Shown here piece after piece: positions 10,820 through 22,468 of a stretch of DNA of 64,000 bases. The notes under the pieces are model-generated. The model did not search any database, was not told the DNA's origin, and worked only from the letters and a program-made list of their open reading frames with translations. Source of the stretch: Euryodendron excelsum (lineage: Eukaryota; Streptophyta; Magnoliopsida; Ericales; Pentaphylacaceae); NCBI GenBank assembly GCA_033060915.1, contig CM065394.1, positions 22,001,001-22,065,000 on the forward strand, in the 5' to 3' direction. Position 1 is the stretch's first letter; every line of letters begins with the position of its first letter. The position numbers were made by a program, and so were the translations under genes.

Positions 10820-11260
10820 TCATGAATTTTCATCTTCATTAGACATGTCAATATCAGATTGATATTTTTCGTCATTTATAGTACGTAAATAAAATTTTGT
10901 CTCATCCATTAACCCCTCTTTAGCACGCTCAATCGCAGACATGCTGAAGGAGTGTCACCACAACCGCATTTGCATTCAATTCTCCTCTTCACGAAAACGG
11001 TGCAATTTCAACAACTGAGGAGCATTGGTAGGCATATTCATTGCCAACCGATGAGGAATTCGAAAATTGGTTTCTTGCAAGCCTGTAACCAAATTCTCAA
11101 TTCTTATAGTTCTGTATGACAACTCTTCTAACATTGTATTAATAGTGTTCCATGTGTAACACTTATTTGGATCCAAAAGTTATTCAAAAACTTCTTTATC
11201 ATATGCAACCTAGTGACGACCCATAGCCTTGAAAATATCCTCAGCAATGTATGTCGTCAT
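10820..11260 (-). pseudogene. ORF X': inverted paralogue of ORF X, with stops
   Basis: On - an ATG at 11260 (MTTYIAEDIFKAMGRH) opens a frame that runs to TGA at 10822-10820 (SDIDMSNEDENS). In-frame stops follow MGRH, KEVFE and FREEEN and sit inside the LWHSF region. One TGA falls where ORF X has arginine, as a CGA-to-TGA change would give. The unbroken middle is 10976-11176. A TATATAAATA lies at 11325-11316 on -, about 55 bases upstream of the ATG. ORF X and X' converge. Function unknown. Confidence 0.45.
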
Positions 11261-11315
11261 GACTGAGGAGTATTCGCACAGTTTTATAGTTAAAGTTCCA
11301 CCCCCATATAGGCTG

Positions 11316-11325
11316 TATTTATATA
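11316..11325 (-). promoter_or_regulatory. TATA box of ORF X'
   Basis: TATATAAATA on - about 55 bases before the ATG at 11260. It forms the left half of a divergent promoter region with the + strand TATA at 11790. Confidence 0.45.
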
Positions 11326-11370
11326 ATTCATTGCATCTCCTAGCTTGCACCCATGAGTTATGTTAATTAA

Positions 11371-11797
11371 AGTCTTCACATGAAGCCATTCTACCAATAT
11401 ACCATACCTTATAGTCTAAATCCATTTCAGGATTCATGTAAAGCTATTATAACATGACAAGTCCATGAAAGGCTGGAAAAAATGTCTTTAGTCTCAGTCC
11501 ATTGCAGTCATTTGGAAGTCTTCAGTATCAGTCCATTTCAAGCTTCACATGAAGCCTGAAAAGGAATGTACCATACCCTATAGTCTTAAGAAGAGTTGAA
11601 GCAAGTCTTCAGTGTCAGTCCATTGCAGCCTTCACGTGAAGGATGACATAACAAGTGTTCAGTGTGAATCCATTGCACTGTACAAAAGCCTTCACGTGAA
11701 CCATTAAGTCTAAAACCATTGCATTGTTCTCCACATCTTGGTATGACTTGGCTAATTAATTGCAGGCTTCACGTGAAGCCATTATAGCCTATATAAG
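11371..11797 (+). promoter_or_regulatory. Divergent promoter with five TTCAC(A/G)TGAA palindromes and a TATA box
   Basis: The palindromes are at 11375-11384 and 11544-11553 (TTCACATGAA) and at 11631-11640, 11691-11700 and 11768-11777 (TTCACGTGAA, containing the G-box CACGTG). Between them a second word, close to CAGTGTCAGTCCATTGCA, recurs near 11495, 11523, 11610 and 11660, so the region is a degenerate tandem repeat. TATATAA is at 11790-11796, 13 bases after the last palindrome and 50 bases before ATG 11846. G-boxes bind bZIP and bHLH factors in plants; such control here is inferred. Confidence 0.55.
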
Positions 11798-11845
11798 TTG
11801 TGTGATAATGTCAATAAGTCATAAACCTCAGCCACATCTCCAAAA

Positions 11846-12426
11846 ATGCTGAAGCAAAAAGGTTTACGAGGTGCGTCGTCTAGTCGTTAGGTCCCAGGCA
11901 ACGATATGCACTCAAACAACCAAACCTCTTGGACTTCCTTAAGGTGGGTACGTACACAGATGAAATCGATAACAAATGGTATGGCCGAAAGCGTCAATTT
12001 CTCAACAAACCTATCCTAATGCACGATACAATGGGTCCGGTTAGCCATAAATTCATTGGTGAGACATCCCAACGACCACCCCATAGTGTGATAGACGACC
12101 AATATAATAGGTTGAGGTTGATGTGGGAAGACTTACTTGATAAACCGCATGAACAAGAGATGTATTGCCGATGGCATGACCTTCGTATCCCAAAGGCCTG
12201 TTCAACTAAGATGAGGGGCAGTTCGTCACATTCTACCAATAAGGTCATAAAAGCGCTCAAACGTGAGATTAATCAAATATAACAAAGGTTGGATAAGTAT
12301 CATTTTACAGAGCATGCGAAAAAAGAATGTGTTGATCCAACACAACGAATGATAAACATTATTGAAGATCTGTCGTTGGTTTCTGACCTAGAAATTTTAG
12401 ACTTCTTAGAAAGAAGAAGGTGGTGA
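11846..12426 (+). pseudogene. ORF Y: unrecognised protein, one frameshift
   Basis: ATG 11846 (MLKQKGLRG) is followed by a stop at 11888 and a frame change. From about 11905 the frame reads through MDFLKVGTYTDEIDNKWYGRKRQF (11929 on). A single TAA at 12280 interrupts it before the end at TGA 12424-12426 (LEILDFLERRRW). It is a hydrophilic protein with an R/K-rich, probably helical C-terminal part (KALKREINQI, then DKYHF). I do not recognise it. It sits head-to-head with X' across the palindrome promoter and tail-to-tail with the Mutator-like transposase. Confidence 0.4.
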
Positions 12427-12774
12427 TGACTATGTTAATTATCTACATCGTAGCCTTTTCGTTGCTGGCAAATCACTGTGTTATTACAAACATGGTCCCT
12501 AAAGTTTATTCCTGTTTCTACTTAAGTTTGGTGTGAAATAAGTTAATATGTTAGGGTAATATTTGTCATCTTATGTTTCATGTAATATGTGTCCATATAG
12601 TGGTCATATTTGAGATTTTCTATTTTATTTAATATAAGTCCATGTTATTCCAAGTCCATGATTCGATAGAGACAAGATAACTACATTATATAACAAAATA
12701 CATTACATACATAACAAAATATAGTTACTTAATGCAACGTTAAGGTGTCCAAACAACAACGACTAATATGCCAC
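12427..12774. other. AT-rich intergenic stretch
   Basis: Lies between the convergent ends of ORF Y and the Mutator-like transposase. I see no gene or repeat. Confidence 0.5.
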
Positions 12775-15656
12775 TCATCGAAGCCTCTTCGAACATTTTC
12801 GCTTATCATACCCAGTTTGTTGACAAATATTGTAGTGGTAGCTATGCTTTTGCCTGAAGGTGTCCATTTCATTGCGAATACGAGCCATTTTGGGCCGACC
12901 TGGCTTTGGATTCAATGATCGCAAATGGACTGTATTAGGGAGAAATGTGGGCATACTACTCAAGGGCCAGTAATCTTCATGGGGCATTAGGCTAAATTTA
13001 GAATTTCAAATGTGTGGGTATACATCAATTCTATGCTCTGGCCCCACTAAGTGAAACGAATTGACACCTAGGTCCACGGTGACAGTAAGCATGTGTGAAC
13101 AAGGATATTTGTTGATGATGTATTTCAAACAAAAACAGATGGCTGGTTAAGTCTTATAACCTGCTTGTGCCCACCCAATCTCCCGCGATGTGTGGTTTCG
13201 ACCTTATATTCACCTTCTTGCTTGTGAACAAAATTTGGATAGGTATCATTTTCACAAAAATACAGGTAATCTTAAAAGTGATGGCAAGGCAAGTACCTGT
13301 TAAACTCTCTCAATAAATGTTTATTTCTTTTGTATTGGTATTTTTCTATTTGTTTTTGTACCTTTTGGCCATACTTCACACCAGTAGCTCAATTCTTAAT
13401 ACATTCAATTCTCCTTTCGTCAAAATACTTAACAAGTCGGTGGAATGTAGTTTGCACACATGTTGTGACAGGCACATTCCCGGCACCCCTCAATACACTG
13501 TTGAATCTCTCTGATAGGTTTGTAGTAAATATCCCCTACCTACAACCTCCATCATGAGCAAGTGTCCACTTTTTAGGTGCCATCTCTTACAACCAAGTTA
13601 ATGCCTCTGGTTTAAGAATTTCAATCTCCTTCATAATCAAGTTGAACTTTAGAATTTGATGGCAACTACCAGCCCTCCATACCAAATCCATGAGTTTTAT
13701 GTTGTCGAATTTCTTATTAAAGTTGCGCAAATGTGCCTGAGGCAATATCGATGATATCCAACAAGTTGCAAACGCAAATGTTTCCAATACCGTGCAACAT
13801 CATTCAATAGGCCCGCGTGCCTATCAGATATCAACGTGATGCCCTCACGGTTAGGCACTACATGCCGTCTCAAGTTCTTAATAAACCAAGACTAGGAGGC
13901 TGTATTCTCTTCATTTACAATAGCAAAAGCAAGTGATAAAATGTGTTCATCGTCAGTTGGTGCGGTAGTTACCATCATCTTCTCGGCATATTTACCATTA
14001 AGCAAAGTCTCATCAATGCCGATAACAGGAGGGTAGTGAGTGAATCCATCGATGGCGGGTTTGAAAGCTCAGAACACATAATTAAACACCACTTCATCTG
14101 GCATACTCGACGGCAACACATTCCAGTCTACAACTGTCCTAGAATTAAAGGTCTGTAGTGCCGTCATGTACCGAGGAAGCTTCGTGTACGACTCATCCCA
14201 ACTCACAAATATCACCTCAATGGCTCTTGTTTTTGCAAGCCATGCATTCCTGTAAGATAATATGTGCTTCAATGCAGTTCGTACTGTGGTGATAAGCAAT
14301 GTCTTCCGTATCTACCTGTACATGAACACCAAATGTATTCAAGTGTACACATAAATAATTCCCATTTTAATTTTAACAAATATTGGTTGAAAACAAATAT
14401 AGTTTACCTTCACTGAGTCTAATATGACCGTCGTAATGAGATCAGTTTCAATATTACAGTGGTCCCTCTACAATCTTGCAAACACACAATGATGTAGACC
14501 GGGATACGTCTTGACCTCAAAGAAACCATCTTTCTCTTCTTTTGACACTTGAAACATCCAGCTATAATCATGCTTGCACCTTACATCTCAAACCTTCTTG
14601 CCCGTTTCCACCACCACGTACTGTTTTTTTTCTTCACATTGTATATCTTTACTACATATTTCACCGAATCTTTGTCTTTAACGATCATCCATTTTCGAAC
14701 TTTACGGTATCCGGGGTTTATATGTTCCCACGATAATAAAGGTCCCGAGTGGTTATGGTAGCATCACCACCCCCCTCCAAGTTTGTGAAGAAAGAGATAG
14801 GACTGTATCGTTTGGGTATATCAACCGAGGATGATGGCGGTTCACCAAATTCGTGCCCCTCATCATCAGATTCATCATTGGCCATTAGTTCAGTGTCAAT
14901 GTCTTCGTCTAGATCAGGACCTATACTGTTATGTACACATCCCTCAGCTCCATCTCCACCCATATTAACGTACTCATCAATAGGAGGGTGGAACCTATCA
15001 ACTGGGGAATTCGTTAGGTGTAGTGGAGATTGGCGCTCAACCCCTGAACTTGTACCAACGTCATGTTGCATCTGTGACCCCTTGGCAGCGTATGACCTAT
15101 ACGTTGGATAACATGGGTGTGGGGATAGATTGGTATACTGTGAAGCCGTGATGTATGATTCTTGTGTCAACATCCCAGTGAATGAGCTGAAAAGGCCAAT
15201 ATATGCCACCTGAGTCAACGATGAAGTATGCGTCCCTAGAAATTCATTGCAACTTCTGTTAACATTGTACATCTTATAACCTGAATACATCAGATCCAGT
15301 GCTTTCAACTTACTCATTATGTTCTCTTTCTCTACATATAGTTCAACATAATTCAGTGTCAAAAAACGCGGCGGGATGTCCAGCACACTATCCAAGGTCA
15401 TGTCATTATTGATGGACACCTTCTTGTAATAAATGAACCTCTCCCATTATCTATGGGGATGTCTACATATTAACTTTAAACGGATGTTTTCCCCTTTATC
15501 TACAACCTTGGGCATAAGAAACTGTTCTAATTCTTCAAGTGTTATTCTGCGTTGTATAGTGTAAAACCCCTTCGCTTCGGTATTATATGATATGCCTTCA
15601 TCAGAGTCTTATACTATCATCCCACCCCAATAACACATCACCTCTACGGTACCCAT
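12775..15656 (-). pseudogene. Mutator-like (MULE) transposase, decayed
   Basis: The start is ATG 15656 (MGTVEVMCYWGGMIV). The N-terminal region runs in the same frame to about 14720 with stops (ITLEELEQFLMP; VSINNDMTLDSVLDIPP; an acidic stretch near 14890). A MuDR-like DNA-binding segment is at about 14440-14600 (CKHDYSWMFQVSKEE...YPGLHHCVF). The catalytic core is at 13600-14300 in changing frames (SWDESYTKLPRY; IGIDETLLNGKY with the first D; LISDRHAG with the second; KFDNIKLMDLVWRAG). A SWIM-like region lies near 13050-13110, and the C-terminus (PHEDYWP...GRPKMARIRNEMD) carries a damaged zinc knuckle: NICQQTGYDKRKC lacks the first Cys and the His. It would cut and paste DNA. A possible intron lies at about 14300-14410. 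Confidence 0.85.
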
Positions 15657-16559
15657 TTAGTCAAGCTTACTTTAACTAAACATATGAAAATATAAGTTAG
15701 ATAAAGCTAGATCAAGTTAAACTTCAATTTAAATAATCACTGTAAGTAACTTACAAGAGCTAATGTGATGTATCTATTGATGTAAAGATAATTCAAACCA
15801 TAGGAAAAAAAAAAGGAAAGAGGACAAAGTCATCAGGTACTAAACTTAATAGAATGGAAATGAAATAGTAATGGTTTCTAGCATTATGGGATCAATGACT
15901 TCATTGATAACCAATTGAGTTAGACTCTTTGGCTTTATTTTACTCTAAACCGTGATGGGTTGAAATAAAACATTAAGGTTCTTATTCTTTTATTCCTAGT
16001 GACACTACAAGGTTCTTACCCAATCCCTCGTTAATTTTCTTATTTTAGTACTCCATAAAAATATTAAGGTTAAAGATCTTATTATAATATGGAGTGTGAA
16101 ATTTTTTTAATTGAGTATTAACTTCTAAAGTGTGGGAAAAAGAAAAGCATGTAATTCAACCAACAAACATATAAGTGTCAATATATATATATATAGTCGT
16201 AACTTAACTATAAATATAATGCACATAAAGTGGCATCAAATACGTACAATTAAGATATCTGGAAAGAGAGGCATTTTTGGGAAGAAACTAGCTAGCTAGA
16301 GTATACTATGTGGGATGAAAAGATAAGATATTCCTAGCTGATATAATGCATGCAGCACATAACAAACTCAAGACTACACATCCACTATTGAATATATATA
16401 CGTTAAAAAAAAGAAAAAAAAATAACAGAAAGACATACATAGAAACCTATACATACATATATATATGTATATACATAACATTCGTAATAATCCATTTTTC
16501 CAATAGTAATTCAACCAATATATGTATAGTGGTAACTTAACTTAACTATATATATATAG

Positions 16560-16560
<1 letters not shown>
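15657..16560. other. Gene-free AT-rich stretch upstream of the transposase
   Basis: Contains short (AT)n runs at about 16181-16194 and 16457-16474 but no supported gene. The terminal inverted repeat of the MULE should lie here or further right, but I could not identify it. Confidence 0.5.

Positions 16561-16602
<42 letters not shown>
16561..16602. repeat. (GA)n microsatellite
   Basis: About 20 consecutive GA units follow a short TATATATA run. The repeat generates a serine/leucine-rich frame on - that is not a gene. Confidence 0.95.
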
Positions 16603-16603
<1 letters not shown>

Positions 16604-16829
16604 GAAGAAATATTACCTTAGTGCTAACTTCCGAAAATGTAGATAATGGCGGGGAGGTCGAAAACATAGCAATGGGGGACGGAGAGGGCTGGAGAGAGAG
16701 GGATACCGGCAAAGAGCTAGATGTTGCGCCTGTTGAAGTAGCAATCGGGCTGAAGCAGTAGTCGGGAGAGAGCCTACCTCGATAATTCAATTTGAAAGTA
16801 TCAATGCTAATGCATCAAACCCTACCTCA

Positions 16830-17085
16830 GTGCTAATATAAGTGTGGAACGCTAAAAGCATCAATACTATTGACGTTTTCAGCTAAATGATAAAAGGCGT
16901 TAATAGTATTGCCGCCTTTCTTTAAAGTGTCATTGTTATTAACGATTTTAATAGAGGAATTAAAAACATTAGTGCTATTAACGCTTTTAGTTATTTTTCG
17001 TAATTCAATTTTTATTACAGAAAATTAAAATGTAAATTGTTATTAGTATTGACGCTTTTGTTAAAGGCATCAATGCCAGTAACAC
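16830..17085. repeat. Cluster of short inverted and direct repeats (subterminal type)
   Basis: Variants of the word TATTAACGCTTTT recur in both orientations: AACGCTAAAAGCATC near 16850, CAATACTATTGACG near 16864, GGCGTTAATAGTATTG near 16897, CTATTAACGCTTTTAG near 16976, and TAGTATTGACGCTTTTG near 17045. Dense short repeats in mixed orientation mark the subterminal regions of CACTA and some other DNA transposons, where transposase binds. No complete element end was found. Confidence 0.5.
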
Positions 17086-17687
17086 CTAACCAATGTTTTG
17101 TAAATATTCAAATTTTAACCCTAGTTTAATATCTATTGAATAAAATAAACCTCTTTTGGTAAATGGCCCATTGTTTATCCACTTTTTGCAAAGAAAAGCT
17201 AGAAAATGTCAAAGGACCAGTCTTTTCTCTTCTAATTTCTTGCTAACCAATTAAAAGTTGGGTTTTATTCAAAGTTTTGGTTTTGTTTCCAAAATCTGTT
17301 TTTGGTTATTGAAAATAGAAAACATAGAAAATGATATAGAAAAATTATTTGGCAGATTGTTTCGAAAGTGTTTTTGAAAACTTCTTATTTATATTAAATC
17401 ATTTTGAATTATTTTCTAAACTCTAAAATAGTTTTTATACGAAAATAAAAATGATATGAAAAAAATGATGTCTTTGAATTTTTAATTGCTTTTGTTTACT
17501 AAAAATATGAAAAATAAAAATGAAAATTTAAAAAAAAAATGATACCAAACATCTCTAAAAGCTAATTCAATGTTTGATAGGAAAGGGGAAAAAAAGAGAA
17601 AATTTTCATAAAAAAATTTACTTTCCGCTTTGTTGGGTTGTCTGTATAGGAGAGAAAAGGAAAGAGAGACTTTCCACCTCCCAAAAA

Positions 17688-18517
17688 CATAGTTATCATA
17701 ACCGTACCGTTGATTGAACCAGTCAAGGTATGGATCCAACGGATTAAATGATTCTCCCTTTCATATAATAACTCAAAATAAGTATAAAAAATAAATATTT
17801 TACAAGAAAAAGTATAAAAACAAATAAGTAAAGAAACGTTCAAGTGGACTTATTTTTCTCTCCAGTTTAATATTTTTTAATCTAATGCTCACAAGTATTT
17901 TTATTTTAAAAGAAATGACGTAAAACTTGACCCTAATCTGTATTATTAAGAAAATAAAGTTCATTATATTTTTCCTAGTCTTTTTTTTTTCTTTTTCCAA
18001 CTCATACCCTCCTCTTTCTCATCTTTATTTTCCTATTTTTTGTTTTACATTTTAATTGTTATTTTTATAATATATATGCATATATTGATATATCTAATTA
18101 TAACTTGAAAAGTATATACAAATATAAATTTAAAATAAAAAACAATGCAAAGGAAGAAAGAGAGTCTTGTGTATTTTTGCCTTTCTTTATTCCTTTTTAT
18201 TTTTCACTTTTTTGGTCTTAATTTAAAGCCTTTACTATTTTTTTCTATTTTCATCAAAAGACCATAAAAGACATGTTTTTAAAAAAGAAATGATTTTAAA
18301 TTATGCACAATTTATGCCATTTTGACTTTTTTTTGAAAAACCGTTCGGTTCTGTAAATACCGATCGGTTCACCAGTTTTTTCAAATATCGGCCGGCTCTT
18401 TCAGTTCAACTCAGTTCACATGCCTAGTAAACTAATAAAACCAGGCCAATTCAAGTCGATTCTCAATTCAACTAGTTGAACCTGCCGGTACAATATGGTC
18501 CGGTTCTGATAACTATG
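17688..18517. mobile_element. Non-autonomous DNA transposon with TIRs (830 bp, hAT-like TSD)
   Basis: The left end CATAGTTATCATAACCG (17688 on) matches the reverse complement of the right end, CGGTTCTGATAACTATG (18501-18517). The flanks read CCCAAAAA (17680-17687) and CCCAAAAG (18518-18525), a 7-of-8 match. An 8-bp duplication is typical of hAT insertions. The interior has no coding capacity and contains repeated CCGGT/CGGTTC words near the right end (18340-18500). Confidence 0.7.
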
Positions 18518-21128
18518 CCCAAAAGTCTTCATCACCTATAAAAAAAAGTTTGAAGGCAAAGTATAAATTTAAATTAAGGTACAACAAATAATATCAAAAA
18601 AATAAATCACATTTTTTCTTTTACTTTTTCTCGACTTTGTTATCAAACAGAGGCAAATGCACAAGCGGGGCCAGGAGAGAGAGGGAGGGGGGCCGTGTTT
18701 TCAAAAGTTACTTTATACCCTATATAGTTGTATTAATGATAAATTAGGTGTATTTAACCCCCTAAACTTTTGAAAATTTTCCTCACCCTACGTATTTTTG
18801 AGCCAAAATAAAGTAGTTGTATTGCCCTTCCAAAACCTAAGTAATTTACCTTTACCCTCTCAAATTCAAATAATTTTGCCTATATCCTTGTAGTCTAGAA
18901 GAAAAAAATTTAGTGAAAAAGTAGTGCCCATATCTTTAGATACTACATGTATTACCATTTTTACTTTATTTATATTTCCTGGATCTCATATTATAGAGTT
19001 TAAATCTAAGTGGCATAGTTGATAAATGGTACAATAGTACTACTATTTTTTTTTTCAACTTTGGTCCCCCTTCACGAAATTCGTAGGTCCACCACTATTC
19101 TCAAATAAATAAGGAGAAATGACTATTTCTTTTTGTTTTTGGGTAAGTAAAACAAGAAAAAAAAATGACTATTTCTGTTCCCCTCTTTCCTTCTTTTTTC
19201 ACTTCTTTTCTTTTCTCTTTTACCAAACATAGCATAAATTTCAATAAAAACAAAAAACCTATTTGATATTATTTTTATTGCTATTATTTTACTTTTAGTG
19301 CTTTTTCTTAAGTTCTCAATACAAAACCCATAAGATATATACAAAAGCAATCTTTTTTAATCCTTTTACATATTTATCTACTAGTTTTTTTTTAAATTTA
19401 GTCAATTATTTTTAAAAATTCAAAAATAACTTTTGAATACAAACCTTACAAAAAGAGTTTCTATATTGTTTTGTTGTTATCATGTTCACGAATAAAAAAA
19501 TCTTTTAAAATGGTGATGAAGAGGCCGAAAAATAGCACTATTTTTTATAGGATAAAAAGAAGAGAAGAGAAGAGAAGAGGACTGAAAACTAAAAATTTTC
19601 CTTTTTCTTGTTTGGTTGGTTGGTAAGGAGAGAAATGATTAATTATATTGGTAGTCCCTATAGTTTACACAAAATTTCACGTTGGTCCATATACTTCAAA
19701 TTATAATAGTATTGCCATTTAATTTTATAATATGTCAAATTAGTCCAATTGAAAACCTCAACACAAAGATTAATGGAAAATGGCCATGTGTCACACATGT
19801 AAGGGGCATAATAGTGAATTCTGTCTTGTCCCCTTCCTCTTCCTTTTTATTTTTCTCTTCATTTGCTTCACTGGCCTCTCCTAGCCACCTCAATCCACCC
19901 TCACCCACTTGGCATCTCCCCACCCCACCCTTTATCTCAGATCAACCATACATTGCCCTTGCACGCCCTTTCCTCAGTCACACCAAAGACACCCCACCCC
20001 ACCCCACCCCAATGTTTCCAATATTACTATAGCAGACCCTACCCTACCCCACCCTACAATGCCCTTGCCCACCCTTTCCCTAAGCCCTAGTCCTATTTAT
20101 AGTTATCGGAAAACTTATTTAAAGGAGAAAGCACGTTTCTGCGCTTCCGATACGGGTATGAAACTCATTTTCAAATTTTAAAAAAATGTTCTGGAAATAC
20201 TTGAAAAATGGAAAGTCTTAAAGAATGTTTAGGATACTTTTGGGATAGTTAACGGAAATGCTTAGGAAATCTTATGAAAAATCTTGGAAAACTTTATGGA
20301 AACTATTTAGAAACTTGAAGTATTGATTTTTATACATTTTCCCCTTTAATTTTAACTAAGTATCTATTCAATTCTTTATATAGGTTTTCACTTGGTTTTC
20401 TAAATGTTTCCTTTAAGTTTTGCAAAAGTTCCTTACTGATATTCCTATTAAGTTTTTCAATTGATTCCTTCTTGTTTCCTCCTTCCCATTTCCCCTATAC
20501 TTTTTGGCTGCCCGCTTCCGCTTTCTATTCTAGAAACTATGATATTACCCCACACACCCCTACCCACCATTCTGTCAAGTCCCATCATAGTCCACCCAAC
20601 CCTATCAATAGCCCACCCAACAACACTATGTTGTCTCGTTAAGTGTTTGTAACTAGTGGTGTCGTTACCCAATGTTTATGAGGGTGGTTCAATATCTAAA
20701 ACTTAGGTGGTTAATCCTTTTTTGCTTAAAAAAAAGAAGATTGTATCATAAAAAGAATGAGGATGGCATACTTATTGTGACACATGCGATTAAAAACAAA
20801 ATTGTTCTTACCAAGGGAGTAATTAATGTTATTATAGAATAGTATTAATTTTAGAAAATCATTGGTTAGATTTTAATAGTTGGTGTCCAATGGCCTATCA
20901 ATAAGCTTGGTGTTAAAATTCTTTTTAGATCCATTTTAATAATATTTGTGGAAAAATTTCAGGTAACCATTAAAAAGAGGAAACTATGGAGAGGGAGTTT
21001 TGTAGAACTGATGAATTTAGTATCTAAAATATTTAGTTCTTTTTCCTACTTCATAATTTCATAAATTTCCATCCTCTATAAAATAATATTAATGAAAGGT
21101 AATAGCTTTTTTCGTGGAATGGAAAGAA
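18518..21128. other. Gene-free stretch with low-complexity blocks
   Basis: It holds (AGAAG)n near 19560, a C-rich block at 19895-20070 with CACCCCACCCC runs, and a segment at 19640-19760 (GGTAGTCCCTATAGTTT...TTGGTCCATATACTTC). The last resembles dispersed repeat sequence common in plant genomes. The frames in the C-rich block overlap in all phases and are compositional artefacts. No gene supported. Confidence 0.5.
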
Positions 21129-21288
21129 CGATGCAGTAAACTTGTAGGTGTCCACTAGATCAATGACAACACCTACAAAGGTCAAGAATCCAAGGGATAG
21201 TACTAAGCACTAGTGGGGTGTTGTCCAATACTCTCTAATGCCTAAATTAGCACGATTGGGAGATTGGACTTACATACCTTTTCATGGG
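21129..21288 (-). mobile_element. 3' LTR of the Tat-like element, left part (up to the nested LTR)
   Basis: It matches 42473-42640 (GATGCARTAAACTTG..., TAGTACTRAGCACT, GATTGGGAGATT-type words). The terminal TG of the + strand reads CG (21129-21130), a transition. It is interrupted at 21288 by the giant solo LTR and continues at 25842. Confidence 0.8.
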
Positions 21289-21723
21289 TGTAAGCACCCC
21301 ATTTTTGCCCGTTCAGCAATTTTCGGCCCGACTAGACCCAGTTTTCAAACACCACAACCCATGCAAGCCTTAGGACGGGACTTTAAAGCTCTGATCCAAT
21401 CAACTAGTTGCATTCCGGGCCCACAAAGCCTAAGTGAAGCCATAAACGTCATTCTAGGCAGCTTTCTGGGACCGGGCGGTCTCAGAAACCAACGCCATCC
21501 AGGTAGCTTCTCAAGACCCGGCATGCTTAACATAACACTCCGATCCATTCCTAACCACTTTCAACCAAACCCGGCCAAAATGACCATTTTACCCCTGGCA
21601 ACCCGAACACGCCCCGAAACAACACCAGTCCTAGAATGTTGAACGGCGAATCTTACCATACATACCTGTTTAACCTAAGGAAGACCTTACGATACTAAAT
21701 ACCCCCGACTCAGTAAGAGTTCC

Positions 21724-22165
21724 CTCGAGCGTCTCGTAGACGCTCCGCCAAAATTGTCTTCTTTTTCAATTCCTTGGTTATAACACATCGTCACATGACT
21801 TGAGAAATTAGCAAACCAGAAAATTCTCGAGAGCTCGTTCATAGGTCTTTCCATCGATATGGCTCGATCGAATAGATCGCTTCCTGAAGCCCTTCATTGC
21901 ATGTCTTGAAAACTATAACTTTCAGCAACCCTTGGAGCGTCTCACAAATGCTCCCCCAATGTTGACTTTTTCTCCAATTCCCTGATTAAAACGCACCGTC
22001 AAACGACTTGAGAAATGGGTAAATTAGGGAACTTTTGAAAATATTTCCAGAGTACTTTCCATCGGTAGGGTCCGATCGGAGAGATCGCTTCTCGAATGCC
22101 CCGATCACGCGACACAAAAACAGCTACTTTGGAAACCCTGCGGAGCGTATCACAGACGCTCCACG
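21724..22165 (+). repeat. About 210-bp tandem repeat with GAGCGTCT/AGACGCTC hairpins (U3 of L1)
   Basis: Three starts of the unit are seen at about 21726 (GAGCGTCTCGTAGACGCTCC), 21936 (GAGCGTCTCACAAATGCTCC) and 22143 (GAGCGTATCACAGACGCTCC). After each come similar segments (GACTTGAGAAAT, GATCGNATAGATCGCTTC). The first copy can form a perfect 8-bp stem. Lies upstream of the LTR TATA box. Confidence 0.7.
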
Positions 22166-22468
22166 GAAATGCAATTTCATGCACATTTTCTAAGACAATA
22201 TCTCAGACTTTTGAACACTGTTCAAACTTTTTAAAAACACAAAAGTTCACGAGAAACCCTAGGAGAACACCGTGGATGCAACCGATTCCTCCGAAACCTT
22301 CCCAATTGGCTCAATTATTGAGGCAAAGTTTAAACGAACACTCCCGATGACGGAGCATATGCTGCATGCACCCAGATTTTGATTAGATCGACCAAAGTTC
22401 GGTCAACCGTTAGGATTAAGCTAGTACAATGGGTGCCACGTGACATTCTGTAATGGAACAATACTAGC

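Noticed and set aside
14749..15111. 120-codon + strand frame
   Set aside because: It is the shadow of the acidic N-terminal region of the MULE transposase on -.
19682..20181. Overlapping proline/histidine-rich frames
   Set aside because: C-rich low-complexity DNA open in all three phases; no conserved sequence.
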